Assembly: GCA_023678885.1 (NCBI GenBank)
Contig: CM043005.1
Location: forward strand, 7,616,314 to 7,680,313
Direction of reading: 5' to 3'
DNA: 64,000 nt
Source: Pogostemon cablin
Taxonomy: Eukaryota; Streptophyta; Magnoliopsida; Lamiales; Lamiaceae
Shown here: positions 48,307 through 60,931 of the stretch, one piece after another
Layout of the letters: each line of letters opens with the position of its first letter
Position numbering within the stretch: position 1 is the first letter of the stretch
Translations under genes and position numbers: made by a program
The notes under the pieces: model-generated
What the model was told of the DNA's origin: nothing
Seen by the model: only the letters and a program-made list of their open reading frames with translations
Database searches by the model: none

Positions 48307-51300
48307 GATACATATATTTTCCAATAGGATGGAACCGACAATGTCGGAAATGTATGAATCTATATAATTTATGGATTTTGAAGAAATAATAGATTTCAGT
48401 CCTGGTTCTAAAGCCAGAAAGATTATTTCGGAAGATTTTAAGAGTGAAGGTTATACACTCTTCAGAGATTGGTTTTTTGATAACTTTACTAATAATGAAA
48501 TTAGTAAATTTCAAAATGAGTTTTATAAAACTTGTGAAAAGAAAAATATGATAATATCATTTACATCATGGTTTATAGAAACATATGTTAAGAATTATAT
48601 TCTTATTTTGGAAAGAAATTATACTTTGCAAAATGGCTCAGTGGTTTCAGGAAAATATCCTCCACAGCAACCATTTAAAATCAATGATTTAAATTTTTTA
48701 GCATTTGCTAAATTAATTGAAGATGATACACTTCAAGTTACATGTAAACATATTAATAATATGTTTAAAAGTCAGAATTATACTAATTTATCATTAGTAA
48801 TAATGGGTGAACAAATTCAATCTATCAATGATAAATTGGATTTGATTATAAATATAATTAATAAAAAATCTCTTGATAAGGGAAAAGAAGTAGTTGAAAA
48901 TAAGGAAAAAACTTCTACATCAGAAGTTTCTAATGTTCCTATAAAAAAGGAAATATTTCCTAGTTTTCAACCTCCTCCAATAATTTCTAATTTTAAACTT
49001 CAACCATTATATGAGTTAGAGAAATACCTTGAAGAAAAGTTTGATAAACTTAGCATAAGAACTCTTGATAGAGAGTTGGATGATAATTTAATAGAAAACC
49101 TAGAATATAAAAAGGTTTTTCAAGATCAAATAAATAAAATCCATAATAAATGGGCAGATAGACCTATTCAAAGTAAGTTCTATTATAATAGACATACTCC
49201 TATGGATGTTTTACATGAAGAATATACTGATATTATTGATATCAGTTATTCTGGTTATAAGATTTATGAATGGAATATTGATGGATATTCTAATAAACAG
49301 ATTTATAATACTGTTCATAGAATGTTAATGTATTCTACAATATGTAAGAATAGTCAAAATACTGATAAAACTATTGCAGCAATGATAATAGCTGGATTTA
49401 CAGGCCAACTTAAAGGTTGGTGGGATAATTATTTAAATTCACAAGATAGAGATAATATTTTAAATGCTACAAAGCAAGAAGAAAATAAAATTCTTGAAAC
49501 TGCAGTATATACATTAGCAGTAAATGTAATTGAACATTTTACAGGAAGATTTAGTGATAATAGTGATACTATTAGAACATTATTACAAAATCTACGATGT
49601 AGAACACTTTCTGATTTTAGGTGGTATAAAGATACTTTCCTAAGCAGAGTTATGGAATTACCAGAGTGTAATAATACTCATTGGAAATCCAAATTTGTTG
49701 ATGGATTACCAAGCTTATTCGCTGAAAGAATAAGAAAAACAATAAAGGGTGATAATATTACTATTCCTTATGAAAAATTCACATATAGTGCTCTAATAGA
49801 CACTTGTATTCAAGAAGGATTAGCTTTATGTAATGAGATAAAGTTAAATCAACAATTAAAAAGACAAAGTTTCTTGGAAAAAAAACAATTGAGAGAATTT
49901 TGTCAACAATTTGGACTGGAAAATCCTTCATCCAGTAAAAATAAAAAAGAAAAGATTTATAAATCTAAACATAAGAGACATTCTCCTAAACATATTGAAA
50001 GAAAAAAGAAAAGAAGGGAAGAAAATTTCCAAAGGAAAAATGAATTCCAAAAGAAAGCATATATGAAAAGATTCAATAAGAATCAGAAAAGATATTGTAC
50101 AATATGTAAAAGAAAAGGTCATACCAATGAATTCTGTTGGACAAAGAAAAGAATTTCTAATTTAGAAATTCCTGATGATATAAAAAGAATAATAATACAA
50201 TCTTTAATAAAAAAATCTGAATCTGAGGAATTAGAATCAGAAATTTCTATTACTTCTGAATCAGAAGAAGAGATTATAAGGAATTTAGATAATGAAGAAT
50301 TTTCTGAATCAGAAGAATGTGAACCATGTAAAGAAGGATTAATATGTCCTAAAGAAATAAATAATATTGATCATAATCAATCTGAATTTTATAAAATTAT
50401 GTCTCAATTCTCTAATATGAGTATTAATGTTTTGGATTCTCAAAATATTTTTGAGTTATTAAAATTAATAAAAGATCCTTTATTAAGGACTAAAATAATT
50501 GATGAATTAGGAGATAATACTTCGACATCTACTTCTAATAAAGAAGAAGAAAGAATAAATAATATTCTAAATAAGAATAAAGCTTATAATATGTCAGAGG
50601 TTATGAACCAATTAAAAATGAAACATCAAAGTCAAAGAGATATATCTCTACCAGATATTTATAAAGAGATTAACAATCTGAAAGAAGAAATAAAATTCTT
50701 AAAAAATAAAAATTTTATTCAAGAATCTAGAATATCTAGATTAGAGAATGATATTAAGGGAAAAAATATTATACAACCAGATATTCAGAATAATTTACCT
50801 ATGATAGAAAAGGATAATTTTCTATCTACTATTGAGACAGTTATATCTCAAAAATGGTACATAAAAATATCATTATTAATTGATAATCATTATACAAAAT
50901 CATTTATTGCTCTTATTGACAGTGGAGCAGATTTAAATGTTATTCAGGAAGGATTAATTCCTACTAGATATTTTCATAAAACAAGTCATACTCTATGGCA
51001 TGCTGGTGGTGATAAACTCCAGATAGAATATAAGATTCCTAAAGCATATGTATGCATTAATAATAAATGCATTTCACAAAGTTTTATACTTGCAAAAAAT
51101 ATTTCTAACCAGATTATACTTGGTACACCATTTTTAAATAATATTTACCCCATAAAAAATATTGATAATAAAGGGATTATAGGTACTTTTCAAGGTAAAG
51201 ATATTTTCCTTGAATTTATTGTGGAACCAATTGTTAAAAAATTACATAGTCTTTATGATAATATTAAGGCTAAGCAAAATCAAATAGGATTTTTAAAACA

Positions 51301-51349
51301 AGAGATTAATATTGTTACTATTAATGAACAATTAAAAAATCATAAATTA
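48305..51349 (+). mobile_element. Endogenous caulimovirid fragment (copy B)
   Basis: Same fragment as in copy A without its four private lesions. It starts at the (TA)n edge with a 13-codon frame ending TAA at 48365-48367, which could be the tail of an upstream viral frame, then ATG 48371. It ends where composition and wording change to Tat RT at about 51345-51350. It is 5'- and 3'-incomplete: no movement protein, RT or RNase H, and no sign of the viral intergenic region. It is a relic, not a replicating virus. Confidence 0.8.
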
Positions 51350-51628
51350 CACTTGGAACCAAAGTACGCCTGCCATAAGCTGAACATAGACCCTAATATC
51401 CCGCCATTCCACCAGAAAAAGAGAAAGCTCAGTCTAGAAAAGAACGCGGCCATGGAGCTGGAAGTGCATAAACTGTTGGCAAGTGGAAAAATTAGCGAAT
51501 GCAAGTACCCGATAAGAGTACAAAATCCAGTTATGGTGAAAAAAGGAAGGGTCATGGAGACTATGCATCGATTTCACCGATCTAAACAAGACTTGCCCGA
51601 AAGACAGTTATCCTCTACCGTCTATTGA
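48371..51628 (+). CDS. Intact chimeric frame: caulimovirid coat/protease fused to Tat RT start
   Basis: 1085 codons from ATG 48371 to TGA 51626-51628. Residues by region: N-terminal part 1-200; coat-protein-like core about 265-510 (including FTGQLKGWWDNYL near 343); basic tract 523-570; CCHC zinc knuckle with C576, C579, H584 and C589; acidic Glu/Ser tract 615-652; a probable coiled coil 765-795; an aspartic protease with the active-site motif DSGA at 850-853 and ILGTPF near 916-921. The junction is at about 992-997. From there the wording is Tat-lineage RT fingers until about 1057, then a frame-shifted tail of about 28 residues. Composition changes sharply at the junction. The frame is open, but nothing shows it is expressed, and both source genes are truncated. 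It may simply be a well-preserved relic. Confidence 0.7.
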   Translation: MDFEEIIDFSPGSKARKIISEDFKSEGYTLFRDWFFDNFTNNEISKFQNEFYKTCEKKNMIISFTSWFIETYVKNYILILERNYTLQNGSVVSGKYPPQQPFKINDLNFLAFAKLIEDDTLQVTCKHINNMFKSQNYTNLSLVIMGEQIQSINDKLDLIINIINKKSLDKGKEVVENKEKTSTSEVSNVPIKKEIFPSFQPPPIISNFKLQPLYELEKYLEEKFDKLSIRTLDRELDDNLIENLEYKKVFQDQINKIHNKWADRPIQSKFYYNRHTPMDVLHEEYTDIIDISYSGYKIYEWNIDGYSNKQIYNTVHRMLMYSTICKNSQNTDKTIAAMIIAGFTGQLKGWWDNYLNSQDRDNILNATKQEENKILETAVYTLAVNVIEHFTGRFSDNSDTIRTLLQNLRCRTLSDFRWYKDTFLSRVMELPECNNTHWKSKFVDGLPSLFAERIRKTIKGDNITIPYEKFTYSALIDTCIQEGLALCNEIKLNQQLKRQSFLEKKQLREFCQQFGLENPSSSKNKKEKIYKSKHKRHSPKHIERKKKRREENFQRKNEFQKKAYMKRFNKNQKRYCTICKRKGHTNEFCWTKKRISNLEIPDDIKRIIIQSLIKKSESEELESEISITSESEEEIIRNLDNEEFSESEECEPCKEGLICPKEINNIDHNQSEFYKIMSQFSNMSINVLDSQNIFELLKLIKDPLLRTKIIDELGDNTSTSTSNKEEERINNILNKNKAYNMSEVMNQLKMKHQSQRDISLPDIYKEINNLKEEIKFLKNKNFIQESRISRLENDIKGKNIIQPDIQNNLPMIEKDNFLSTIETVISQKWYIKISLLIDNHYTKSFIALIDSGADLNVIQEGLIPTRYFHKTSHTLWHAGGDKLQIEYKIPKAYVCINNKCISQSFILAKNISNQIILGTPFLNNIYPIKNIDNKGIIGTFQGKDIFLEFIVEPIVKKLHSLYDNIKAKQNQIGFLKQEINIVTINEQLKNHKLHLEPKYACHKLNIDPNIPPFHQKKRKLSLEKNAAMELEVHKLLASGKISECKYPIRVQNPVMVKKGRVMETMHRFHRSKQDLPERQLSSTVY
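51345..51355. other. Caulimovirid/Tat junction (copy B)
   Basis: Identical to the junction at 24895-24905, so the fusion existed before, or arose with, the array. Confidence 0.75.
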
Positions 51629-53280
51629 CCAGATGGTTGATGCCACGGCCGAACATGAGATAATGAGCTTTATAGATGCATTTTCGGGGTCCATCAGATT
51701 CCCATGCACCCGGATGATAAGGTAAATATGACTTTCTTTTGCGGAAATGAGGTTTATGAATGGAATAACATGCCGTTTGGTCTGAAGGCCAAATTGAAAA
51801 AATAGTCGAGGTCTACGTGGATGATACCGTGGTGAAAAGCCTGAAAAGGATGGATCATTTCAACCATCTAGGAAAGGTGTTTGAAATCTTCCGACGTTAT
51901 GAAATGAAACTAAACCCGAAGAAATGTATATTCAGAGTGAGTAAGAGGAGTTTTCTTGGATATTTGGTCAGCTCAAGAGGGATCGAGATGAACCCAGAAA
52001 AGGTAGAAGCAATCCTGAAGATGAACCCGCCAAGGCACATGAGCCATTATAGAGGAATCATGGATGACACCGATCAGGGCATATTTGGAGAAAGGAAAGA
52101 TACCTGCGGATAAAGATAAGGCTCGGCAGATCCGGCTTCGATCGGTGAGATACGTCTTAATAAAAGGGAAGTTGTACAAGAGAGGGTATTCATCACCACT
52201 CCTGAAATGCTTAACTCCTGAGGAAGCGAGCTATGTACTAGCAGAGATACATGAAGGAATATGCGGCAACCATACATGAGAGATCGCTCTGGCACACAAA
52301 GTGATTAGGCAAGGCTATTTCTGGCCAACACTAAAAAAGGACGCCACTCAATATGCGAGGGCGTGCGCAACGTGTCAAAGACTAGCTCCGATAGTTAGAG
52401 CACCCTCGGAACAACTAACCTCAGTGTTCAGCCCGTGGCCCTTCGCAAAATAGGGGATTGATTTAATCGGACCGCTACCAACTGGAAAAGGAGAAAATAA
52501 ATTCAATATCGTGGCAGTAGATTATTTCACAAAATGGGCAGAGGCAGAGCCCCTTTCGACGATCACCGAGGCTAAGATCGAGAAATTCATCTGGGAAAAT
52601 ATCATATGCCGATTTGGGATACCATTTGCCACAGTGACCGACAATGGCAAATAGTTTGACAATGCCAAACGCAGAAAATTTTATAAAGATTACAACATTA
52701 AGAAGTGGTCCTCCATGCCATACCACCCGCAGTCTAATGGGCAAGTCGAAGCGGTGAACAAGATCATCAAACATACTTTGAAAGCCAGGTTGAGAAGCTA
52801 GATGGAAAATGCCCTGAGGAACTGCCGGGAGTCCTGTGGTCATATAGAACAACGACGAGAACCTCCACTAATGAGACCTCATTCTCGATGGCCTTCGGTG
52901 CTGAGGCGGTAATTCCCATAGAAATTAGAGAACCCAGCCCTAGGATCGCTCTCCACTAAGAAGGGACAAATGATGAATTGATTCAAGAAAGTCTAGACCT
53001 ATTGGAGGAAATGAGATTGAACGTGGAATTTCATAACGCGATTTACAAGCAGAGAGCAGAGAGATTCTACAACTCCAAGATAAAGTTGAGGAGATACAAA
53101 GGTGGAGAACCGGTGCTATGGAAAGTATTGGGCCCAATGGCACAGGGTAACGGCTAAATCTGGAAAAGTGCCTACATGATCAAGAGAGTTCTGGAAGGAG
53201 GAGCATACGAGTCGGAAGAGGTAGATGACAAGAAGATACCACACCCCTGGAATGCACAACATTTGAAAAAGTACTACTAA
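51345..53280 (+). pseudogene. Tat pol, RT-integrase with RNase H deleted (copy B/C boundary)
   Basis: Same arrangement and lesions as 24895-26829. The RT frame break follows VMVKK, YVDD lies at 51814-51825, the RNase H deletion is near 52047, and stops fall in the zinc-binding part and after the second Asp of integrase. The four-T run near 52680 matches copy A rather than the one-base-shorter version at 26231. The pol end is at 53278-53280. Confidence 0.9.
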
Positions 53281-54448
53281 TGAAATAGAGAGCGGGGCGA
53301 ATAAGGTTAGTGATGCAACTTTAGTTACAACTTTTAATTAAGGCATTAGGCCATACTCTGTGGAAATGGAAATTGTGTAAAAACCTTTTCGGGATATGTG
53401 GTTAAGGAGGTCATTATGCGTAGGGATATCATTACTTTATGAATATTAATTCGTAAACTTCACCTATGAACTCAAAAAGAATACTACATACATAAATAAA
53501 AGGATTATGAAATGGCAAGGGCGGCAATGGAGCTAAGACTTAAGAATAAAATATACCGAAGAAAAAACTATCAAAAGGAAAAACAAAAGGCATGCCAAAA
53601 TAAAATGGGCAGGATCGGAAATCGGAATAAAAAGGGAACGTATCGGATCTCTGGGGAAGCAGAATAAAAATACCAAAGTATTGGAGTCGAGAGTCAAAAC
53701 AAGAGTCAAGGTATCTGATGAGAATTACAAGGCTAATTAAGAGGATCTCGGTATAATGGGAATAGATCATTTCAGATAAAGGTTGAAATAGCGGAACCAG
53801 AAAGAGAAGGTAGTAACTGACCTCGGAACAGCATCAGGAAGGGACACAAGCAAACATATATAACGGATACATGTAAAGATTGGAATATGAGGTTCGGAGT
53901 AAAGGGAATAGACCTCAGAATGTCGTTGGGAATAAACACGAATATGCACACAGGATGGACGAATAGAGAGGTTGGAAAATTAAGCTTGGAGCAAGGGAAA
54001 TGAGCCTCGGAATAATGGGTGAAATGACGCAAAGGCACAATACGGAATAACCTAAGTAAAACCGAAGACAGTGGAAATGAGAGGAAGGTTTGGAATCTCG
54101 GCATCGGATAGGGATTCAGAACCACAAATGCTCAGCGAGAATGAATGACAAAAGCATAAACCTCCTTGCCCAAGGTGAACAAAGCAAAAAGACGCATTAC
54201 AAGTGATAAAAGCAGAACTAAGAACACCGACAACATTGAATTAATTAAAGGTAAATCAACTACTCGTAAATAGCCAAATTCACAAGCCAAAGGGACATCG
54301 GCGAACAAGTCTACCAGACAAAGACAAAACGAAAATGGAGGAAATCAATAGCTAAAGTTCATACACAGTCAGGGTAAATACAATTCCAAGCAACACCGGG
54401 CTGAGGGTAGAATAAAACCAACTGGCAAAGGGAAGAAAAGTGTGGACT

Positions 54449-57063
54449 TCAATCTTTCTTTCGACTGCTGATGGAATGGAAGATGCTCGCCATCTTATCC
54501 TCCATATCTTTTAGCACGGCCTTGGCACAGACGTCCATCTCCTCTGCTGAACTAGAGCGCGGAATCCACTGCTCCAAGGGTCGAATACGAGCCTTAGCTT
54601 CAACCAACCTAGCGCGCGCCTCAGCGGCCTCGACTCTTGCAGTATCTCTAGCAATCTCAGTCTCGGTCAAACTCGCCTCTACAGACTCGAGAGTAGCCCG
54701 CCCTAAATCAACCTCCAATCATTCTCTCTGGTGCGTAACAATGTTGGTTAGCTTGGCATTCTCGAGCTCCAGGGCATTCAATCTCTCTTTGAAATTGACG
54801 AAAGACCCTTCGGAACGGTCAACAAGCCGACTGGCGAACAAACGGTATTGGTCCATCAAATGCAGAGAAGAAATAAGGGAGGCAACATCAACTCCAGCCA
54901 TCACGGCCAAACCAAAGGAGTCTTGGGAAAGAGAAAGGGGGACAACAGTCGGCAGAACACGGTGAGGGGCCAGATGAGAGGTACCTGCAATAAAACCCTG
55001 AGTCCCTAACTCCTGCAGTTCGGACAAGTCAGGTTCCTCATCTTCCTCAACTGTACCTTTTCCTCACACACGGGCCCTTTCAGCGGCTAACCTGGCAGCT
55101 TCAGCATCAGCATCGGTAGGGTCAATTGTTGCGGTAATACCTGTAGGGTTCGGATGGGGAAAAATAACTGTTGGGACGACTTGAGAAGTCGAGGGAGCAG
55201 AACTAACATCAGATCTGGGGGCAGACCTCACCCTCGGTCCAACCATCATGTCGTAGTCCGCGGCCTCAGAACTACTACCCACCTCAATTTCGGGAGCCCC
55301 CATCGGTTCAGGATCCTCCTCGGGGTCCTCCTCCGGATCTTCTTCAGGATCCTCTTCCTGGATCTTCCTCCGGATCCTCCTCGGAATGCATCTCGACCTC
55401 AGGCTCGGCAATGGAAAGATCTATAAAAGGACACCGCGGATAAAGATCCAATGAATACGAAAAGAATAAGGTAGCTCGAATGGAGGTAATTATCCCCCTT
55501 AACCTTTTAGGGAGAAGGTCGAACTCACCAATGGAAGAGGATGGACTAGGCACATAGCTAATTCCAGTTGACCGAGAAGGCCCACCATGCTCATAAACAC
55601 TCCTTTCTCTCTTTCTAAGCAAGGAAGCAGAAGCGGATTCAGAACCAAGAACGAAAAAACACTAGAAGGGGCATCGATAGAATGACACAATCGTGGATGG
55701 GGAGGAGACAAAGGGGGCAAAGCCCTATTTTCGGTAAGCTGCAAAACCAACAGATCCTCGCCAAGCTTCATGTCTTCAGACCCAACAGACGGGTCATCCA
55801 TCTCTTCATCTTCGTCGCGAGAGGAAGAACGGGCAGAGTAGTCGGAGTCATCTTCCTCATCCGAAAACTGATACACATACTTATACGGAGTTAACGACAA
55901 ACCAGTCACAGAACCAGTCGATCCCACCAGAGATAAGGCACTCTAGAGCTCACCTATAGAACAAGATAGAAAGGTCAGTCATGAAATAAAGGGAACAGGA
56001 ATGGACCTAGAAAAGGGAGTACCAGTGGTTGCGCTACGGCCAAAAGTAGACAACCCAGCCGAAACCAGGATGGGCTTGGAAAGCAATGGAGAGACACGAT
56101 AAGTATTCCCTCTGCGAGATAAAATCTCGTACACATGGCAAAAACCATTGCTCAGCCGCTCAAGAGGACGACGAGGGGGACTTGCATGACATAAATATCA
56201 GAAAGGAACATCAGAGACCATTCAGAACTCGGAAGACAGAGAAGAACCATACACTTATCCAATGGAAAAAATCAAACAGGAAAAGTCACGGAAATACCAT
56301 TGACACGGGTACGATAATCGCCACCCAACCAGAGCCAGGCCTGCTCCCAGCTTCGGCCAATAACATCAGAAGCCCCCATAAAATGATGGTTATCACGGAG
56401 AAGAAAATGGTAAAAACCACCAGAACGACCAGATAGAGCATAAAAAAAGAGGAACTCTAGTTCGAACAGATCTCATATGGTGTGGCCCAACACGTAAAAC
56501 AGTGACATAGTGGATATTAGACGCAACCAAGAAGAGGACAGTAGCTGGCCTACAGCCATGTCCCACCTCTGCAACAGTAAACCGATAACAGGGGGAAGTG
56601 GAAGGTACAAACCGGTAAGAAAGAGATAGTAAAATACAGTGCGACCTGGGGGGATCAGAGAGAGGAACACCATCCAAAGAAAGCTCGAAGATGACATTAA
56701 GATTACCATACCACCGGTGGAGTTCCCTCGAAGTGCGGCCCCCCAAATTGCCGATATCCCGATGACCAGGAAGATAATCCCCATGTTTAGAGGGAGCACG
56801 ATGCCTAAATCCGCGTCAATGAATACCACCACACCACCAGCACCTGCAGTCGGCACAGCAGAGACAGATTGTCTACTTGGAGAGGAAATGGAGGCCGGGT
56901 TGCCACCTGAGGAGGAAGAAGTAGACAAATCCCTCAAGTTGGGATGCGGCATCTTGCGGAGGCTATTGGAACTACGAAGCGGCACCATGTGATGTACTGA
57001 CATACTGTCGGAAGTGTTCACCTCCTGAACATCAAGCGGGAAGGGAGTACCTTCACCAGACAT
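54449..57063 (-). pseudogene. Antisense extra-ORF module 2 (copy C)
   Basis: Same module, starting at ATG 57063. The coding part is close to copy A: it lacks the extra G seen in B. One private missense lies in the C-terminal coiled coil near 54536. The upstream leader carries a 59 bp deletion at about 57239 that A and B lack. Confidence 0.6.
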
Positions 57064-57354
57064 CTTCCGCCAGTCAAAGAACTCAGGAATTAGGGCTTGG
57101 CAAAAAAGATGACAAATGAGAGAAAGAGACAGATTTTCAGAAATCGCAAAAATATCGAAAGAATGCAGCTAAACGAAATACAAGGATATACGGGAAGGAT
57201 ACGAGAGATTTGAATTTTGAAAAACCAAAACAGAAACTAAGATCCAATGGCTGGGATGAAGAGACCTTACAACTCCCAAGGAAAAGGGAGGATCCAGATT
57301 GATCCACGCAGCACCTGACCAAAGACGTGACAATCCACGAAAGAAAAACAACGG

Positions 57355-57360
57355 TTTATA
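57355..57360 (-). promoter_or_regulatory. Putative TATA box for antisense module 2 (copy C)
   Basis: Core identical to copy A. The 59 bp deletion near 57239 lies between this site and the ATG, so any leader would be shorter in this copy. Confidence 0.3.
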
Positions 57361-57541
57361 TTTTAAATTGAAGGTAAATTACCAAAATACCCTCGCGAGA
57401 TCCGCTAACAGGGAAGAAAAGTACTTCATTTATAAATAGTGAATTACAAAGGAGGCAGAAATTACCGAAAATCCTATTATCCGATAAAACAAAGGAAATA
57501 CAAAGAAGGTACAGAATAAACTTCTAATAAGGAAGATACAT

Positions 57542-60500
57542 TCAATTTAATACTAGGGGCTCCGGAATACTCCATTGATCAGCTAGGAAGATTTTGGAAT
57601 CAGCCGCATCTGTAGACTGTGGCTCCCCACTTCCGCACGGCACATCTTTGGAGATACCTAAGGGAGCTTCGGAGGTTTCCGGCCTCGGCAAAACATCGAC
57701 TTCCACCTCTGAGGTTGATGGAATTGGAGGAACCGCGGCTGTCTCGGTTGGCAGAGATTCAAAAACTTTGGCAGTGGTGACCTGACCAGAAATGCGTGTA
57801 TCACCTAAAGCGGGACACTCAATCTTAGTAGAAACTTCTCGGGTAGGTCCCCTTACAGATTCGATAGGGAGAGCGGCAAGTGGATCCTCAACCCCAGAAT
57901 CAACTGCGGCAAGATCCAAGACATCATCAGCAAAGTCCTCATCGGATCCACCCTCCTCAGACTCTCCATAGGATTTTTTAGGGATATCAGTGATGAAGTC
58001 GGAATACTCACCGAGCACCCCAAAATCAACGTCGCCCCTCAAAATCTCCCAGGAGGCATTTTCTCCTCACTGATGGCTTGATGAAGGATAACACGCATGT
58101 CATCGAGACAATCAGGATAGGACTTCTGGGAAGAGGCTTGAGCTAGAGCAGCAGCGCAGGAATAAAAATAGTGAATCTTAGTCTTCGGAAGGATAACTTC
58201 CCTATAACAGAGGTTGTCAGCCTCTGATAGGAGTAAAGCATTCTTCACGCATTCTATTTCGGCCAAGGCCCCACCACGTTCCCTCCGTACCCCAGCTACA
58301 ACATCCTCAGCAGCCCTGATCTTCTGAGCTGAGGAAACCTCTAATGTCTCATTCTCCTGCCGAACTTTCTCGAGCTCTTGATCGGAAGATATTCGGAAGG
58401 CATCAAAACTACTCTGAAACCGGGAAAACTTGGCGTGGAACTGACCTTCCTTTGCCAGGATCTCTTCCTCATGTTTCACCTCCAAAGCTGCAACCTTATC
58501 CGAGAGTACCTTATTCTGAAGCACTAAAGCACTACTCTCTTCTTCGGATTTAGCTAACAGGCTGACATACCGAGCATGGAGAATCTCGAAAGTTCCCTGG
58601 AGCTCAACCTTTTTATCCTGCTCGATCCTCAACTGACCCCTGATCAGAGCCCCAGCCGTGCTAGCTTCAGATGCTTTCTTCTCATAATCCTTCATTTTCT
58701 GGATCACCGAAATAACCTCATCTTGCAAACGAAAATTGTTTCTTTCTAGTTTGGAAATACGATTCAAGGCATTAATGGCGTGGATCGCTGGCAACCCAGA
58801 TAGCTGGAGATGCTGTGGAGAGAATCCTTGGCAGACATATTCTCCAGATGGCCGAGGAGCTCTCGGGTACAACCTTTAAAGGGAAAAGTGGCTGCACGAG
58901 CTAAATATGCCGGAGCATCAAAGACAAACAAAAGCTCTTGAGTTCGGAGGAACGTCTTCCCGGCCTCATCCATGTGGCCATACCTTTGTAAGAGCTCCTG
59001 GTCGGCTATCAGATCTATCGGAAGAAACGGAGTAGCATCATCCGACAAGGGCATAGCTGAAGATGCGCCTTCAGTAGAAGATCCACCATGTGACCAAAAA
59101 TGCAAGGGGGTCTTCCCCCGATAATACCGCCACATCCCAGAAGGGGAACAATGAGACGCCGGGTCATAGGAAGTACCACTAGAGGCCTGCTGAAGGTTGG
59201 ACGGAATGGTGACACTCGGTTGGCCAAAAGTGATAAAAGGAGAATGGACAAATGCTTCAAGAGATGGGAAAGAGCTGATGTCACAGACTTCGACATTCTC
59301 CTGAGGAGCGGCACTAGGTGCAACAGAGGAACCACCGATAATAGCGCCAACATCATCGTCCATGATCTTTTTCAAAGGACGCGTGATGAGAGCGGTACTG
59401 TCATGAGTACCCTCCTCGGAAGTCTCATCCACCAACTTGTACTTCAGTTTTGGGGCAATAGACTTTGTGGCGGTAGTTTCGGAAGCCCCTTTCTTAGACT
59501 TCGGGGCTCGAGAGGCTTTTTTGGAAACTTTCTCCCGAGGGCCCATAGCTGACACCAGGATGAGATCGGCCTCCAACCTCAAAGTGACAGGATCCGAAGG
59601 CTCTTCAATCCTGACGGATGTAAGAGGCTGCACGACAAGAGGAGCTCCAGAAACCTTCGGAGAAGAAATCTTAGAAACTTTCTTCTTCCCTTTACTAAGC
59701 GCAGCCCGCTAGCGAGCAGAGGAGAGAGTAGCCATATGGGCAATATCAGGTATAAGACGCTTCCCTTTCCCTAACAGTAACATAAAATGGGGAAACATTA
59801 GTGCAAAAGAGGGAACTATACAATGAGCCCCGCAGACGAGGAATGAATCACAAATAAATCACCTGGCATGGCTATGGATGTAGTAGTAAAGCCGATTCGG
59901 AAAAGGTTCTTCCCTTGGAAAACATGCTGGTAATGGCATCTCTTGTCAGAGAGCTTGCGAATGCGGAGGAAGGCGTCCTGAAACTCTACCGACAGAGTCT
60001 CGAGAGCACACGAATCGCCTACTACACAAAACAAAAGAAAGAAATGTCAGAATACCCCAAATAACCTAGAAGAGAGCCGAAAGAAACATATACGCACTAA
60101 GGACAGGTTTGAAGAAGGAACTTCTAGGAAGCACTGTGGGATTTTGAGGATTCCTGAGGTCATATACAAAATCTTCCCTCCAGGGCCCACGAACCCAGAA
60201 CCACGGATTTTTCCACCCCTTAACAGAACTGGGCAAATAAGCAACAAGATTAGTATGGCGAGGTACCAAATAATAATATTCCTTCGTCCTATGATTCGGG
60301 GTAAGCCGATATAGAAAATTGATTTCAGTGGTAGTCAAGAAGGAATACTTCTTCTTTCGAAAGAAAACTAAAATATCCCCATCAAAGCTGCCCAACCATT
60401 GGGAGCCAATTGAGCAGGGACTATACTCCAAAACTCAAAAATATCCCGAAGGCAAGGATGGAGAGGAAACCTAAGGCCAAGCTCAAGTTGCAACTCGTAG

Positions 60501-60931
60501 GCTGCAACAGCGTTCGGTGGAGCATAACACATGCGGCCATCAGGGGAAGGAAGGAAAAAATCGATACCTTCCCCACACTGAAATTTGCTGAGAGCGACGA
60601 CGATACTTTTTCTCAACCACGAATCATCAAGAGTCGAGGAGACCTCAGCGGCAAAAAAAGGCATATCCCTGTCCCACCGTGGAAGTTCCCTGAGATGGGC
60701 CAATAGCCCAGGTCCGGCGTCAGTAATTTGAGGATTATGCTCTAGCGTGAAAGTAGAAATGAAATCGGTAACCCTCTGATTGAAAACAATTCGGAAAGGA
60801 GACGGGGGACCCAAACACTCCTCTTAAGATGACAAGGAAGACCCCGAGCTACCGAGCAAAGAATTTGTTGAACAGGAAGCGAATCTAGGAGATCTAAGAG
60901 GAGAAGAAGAACCCTCGCAAGCAATACCGTG
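57542..60931 (-). pseudogene. Antisense extra-ORF module 1 (copy C)
   Basis: Same gene, matching copy B at the two exon 1 positions where A is broken. Private missense changes lie in the coiled coil (near 58470 and 58533) and in exon 3. Shared frame changes are retained. Confidence 0.6.

Larger units (their letters stand above)
26114..52563 (+). repeat. Tandem array, copy B
   Basis: Second full period, about 26.45 kb. It is longer than A mainly because of a MITE at 42549-42868, a longer (TA)n at 48219-48304, and 35 bp in the caulimovirid segment that A has lost. It is shorter at the hAT-element (TA)n. The long frame across the caulimovirid/Tat junction is intact only in this copy. Confidence 0.95.

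Noticed and set aside
48094..48514. Minus-strand frames of up to 98 codons with long Tyr-Ile repeats
   Set aside because: They are translations of the (TA)n microsatellite and antisense to the viral fragment; no real protein.
48371..51628. A domesticated host gene derived from a viral coat protein
   Set aside because: Only one copy is open, the tail is frame-shifted retrotransposon sequence and no host promoter or conservation can be shown; the relic explanation is simpler.
26114..52563. Whole array as a pure assembly artefact
   Set aside because: Copies differ by a MITE with a correct TA duplication, microhomology deletions and many substitutions, which duplicated contigs would not show. 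Haplotype copies joined in error remain possible and need long reads.
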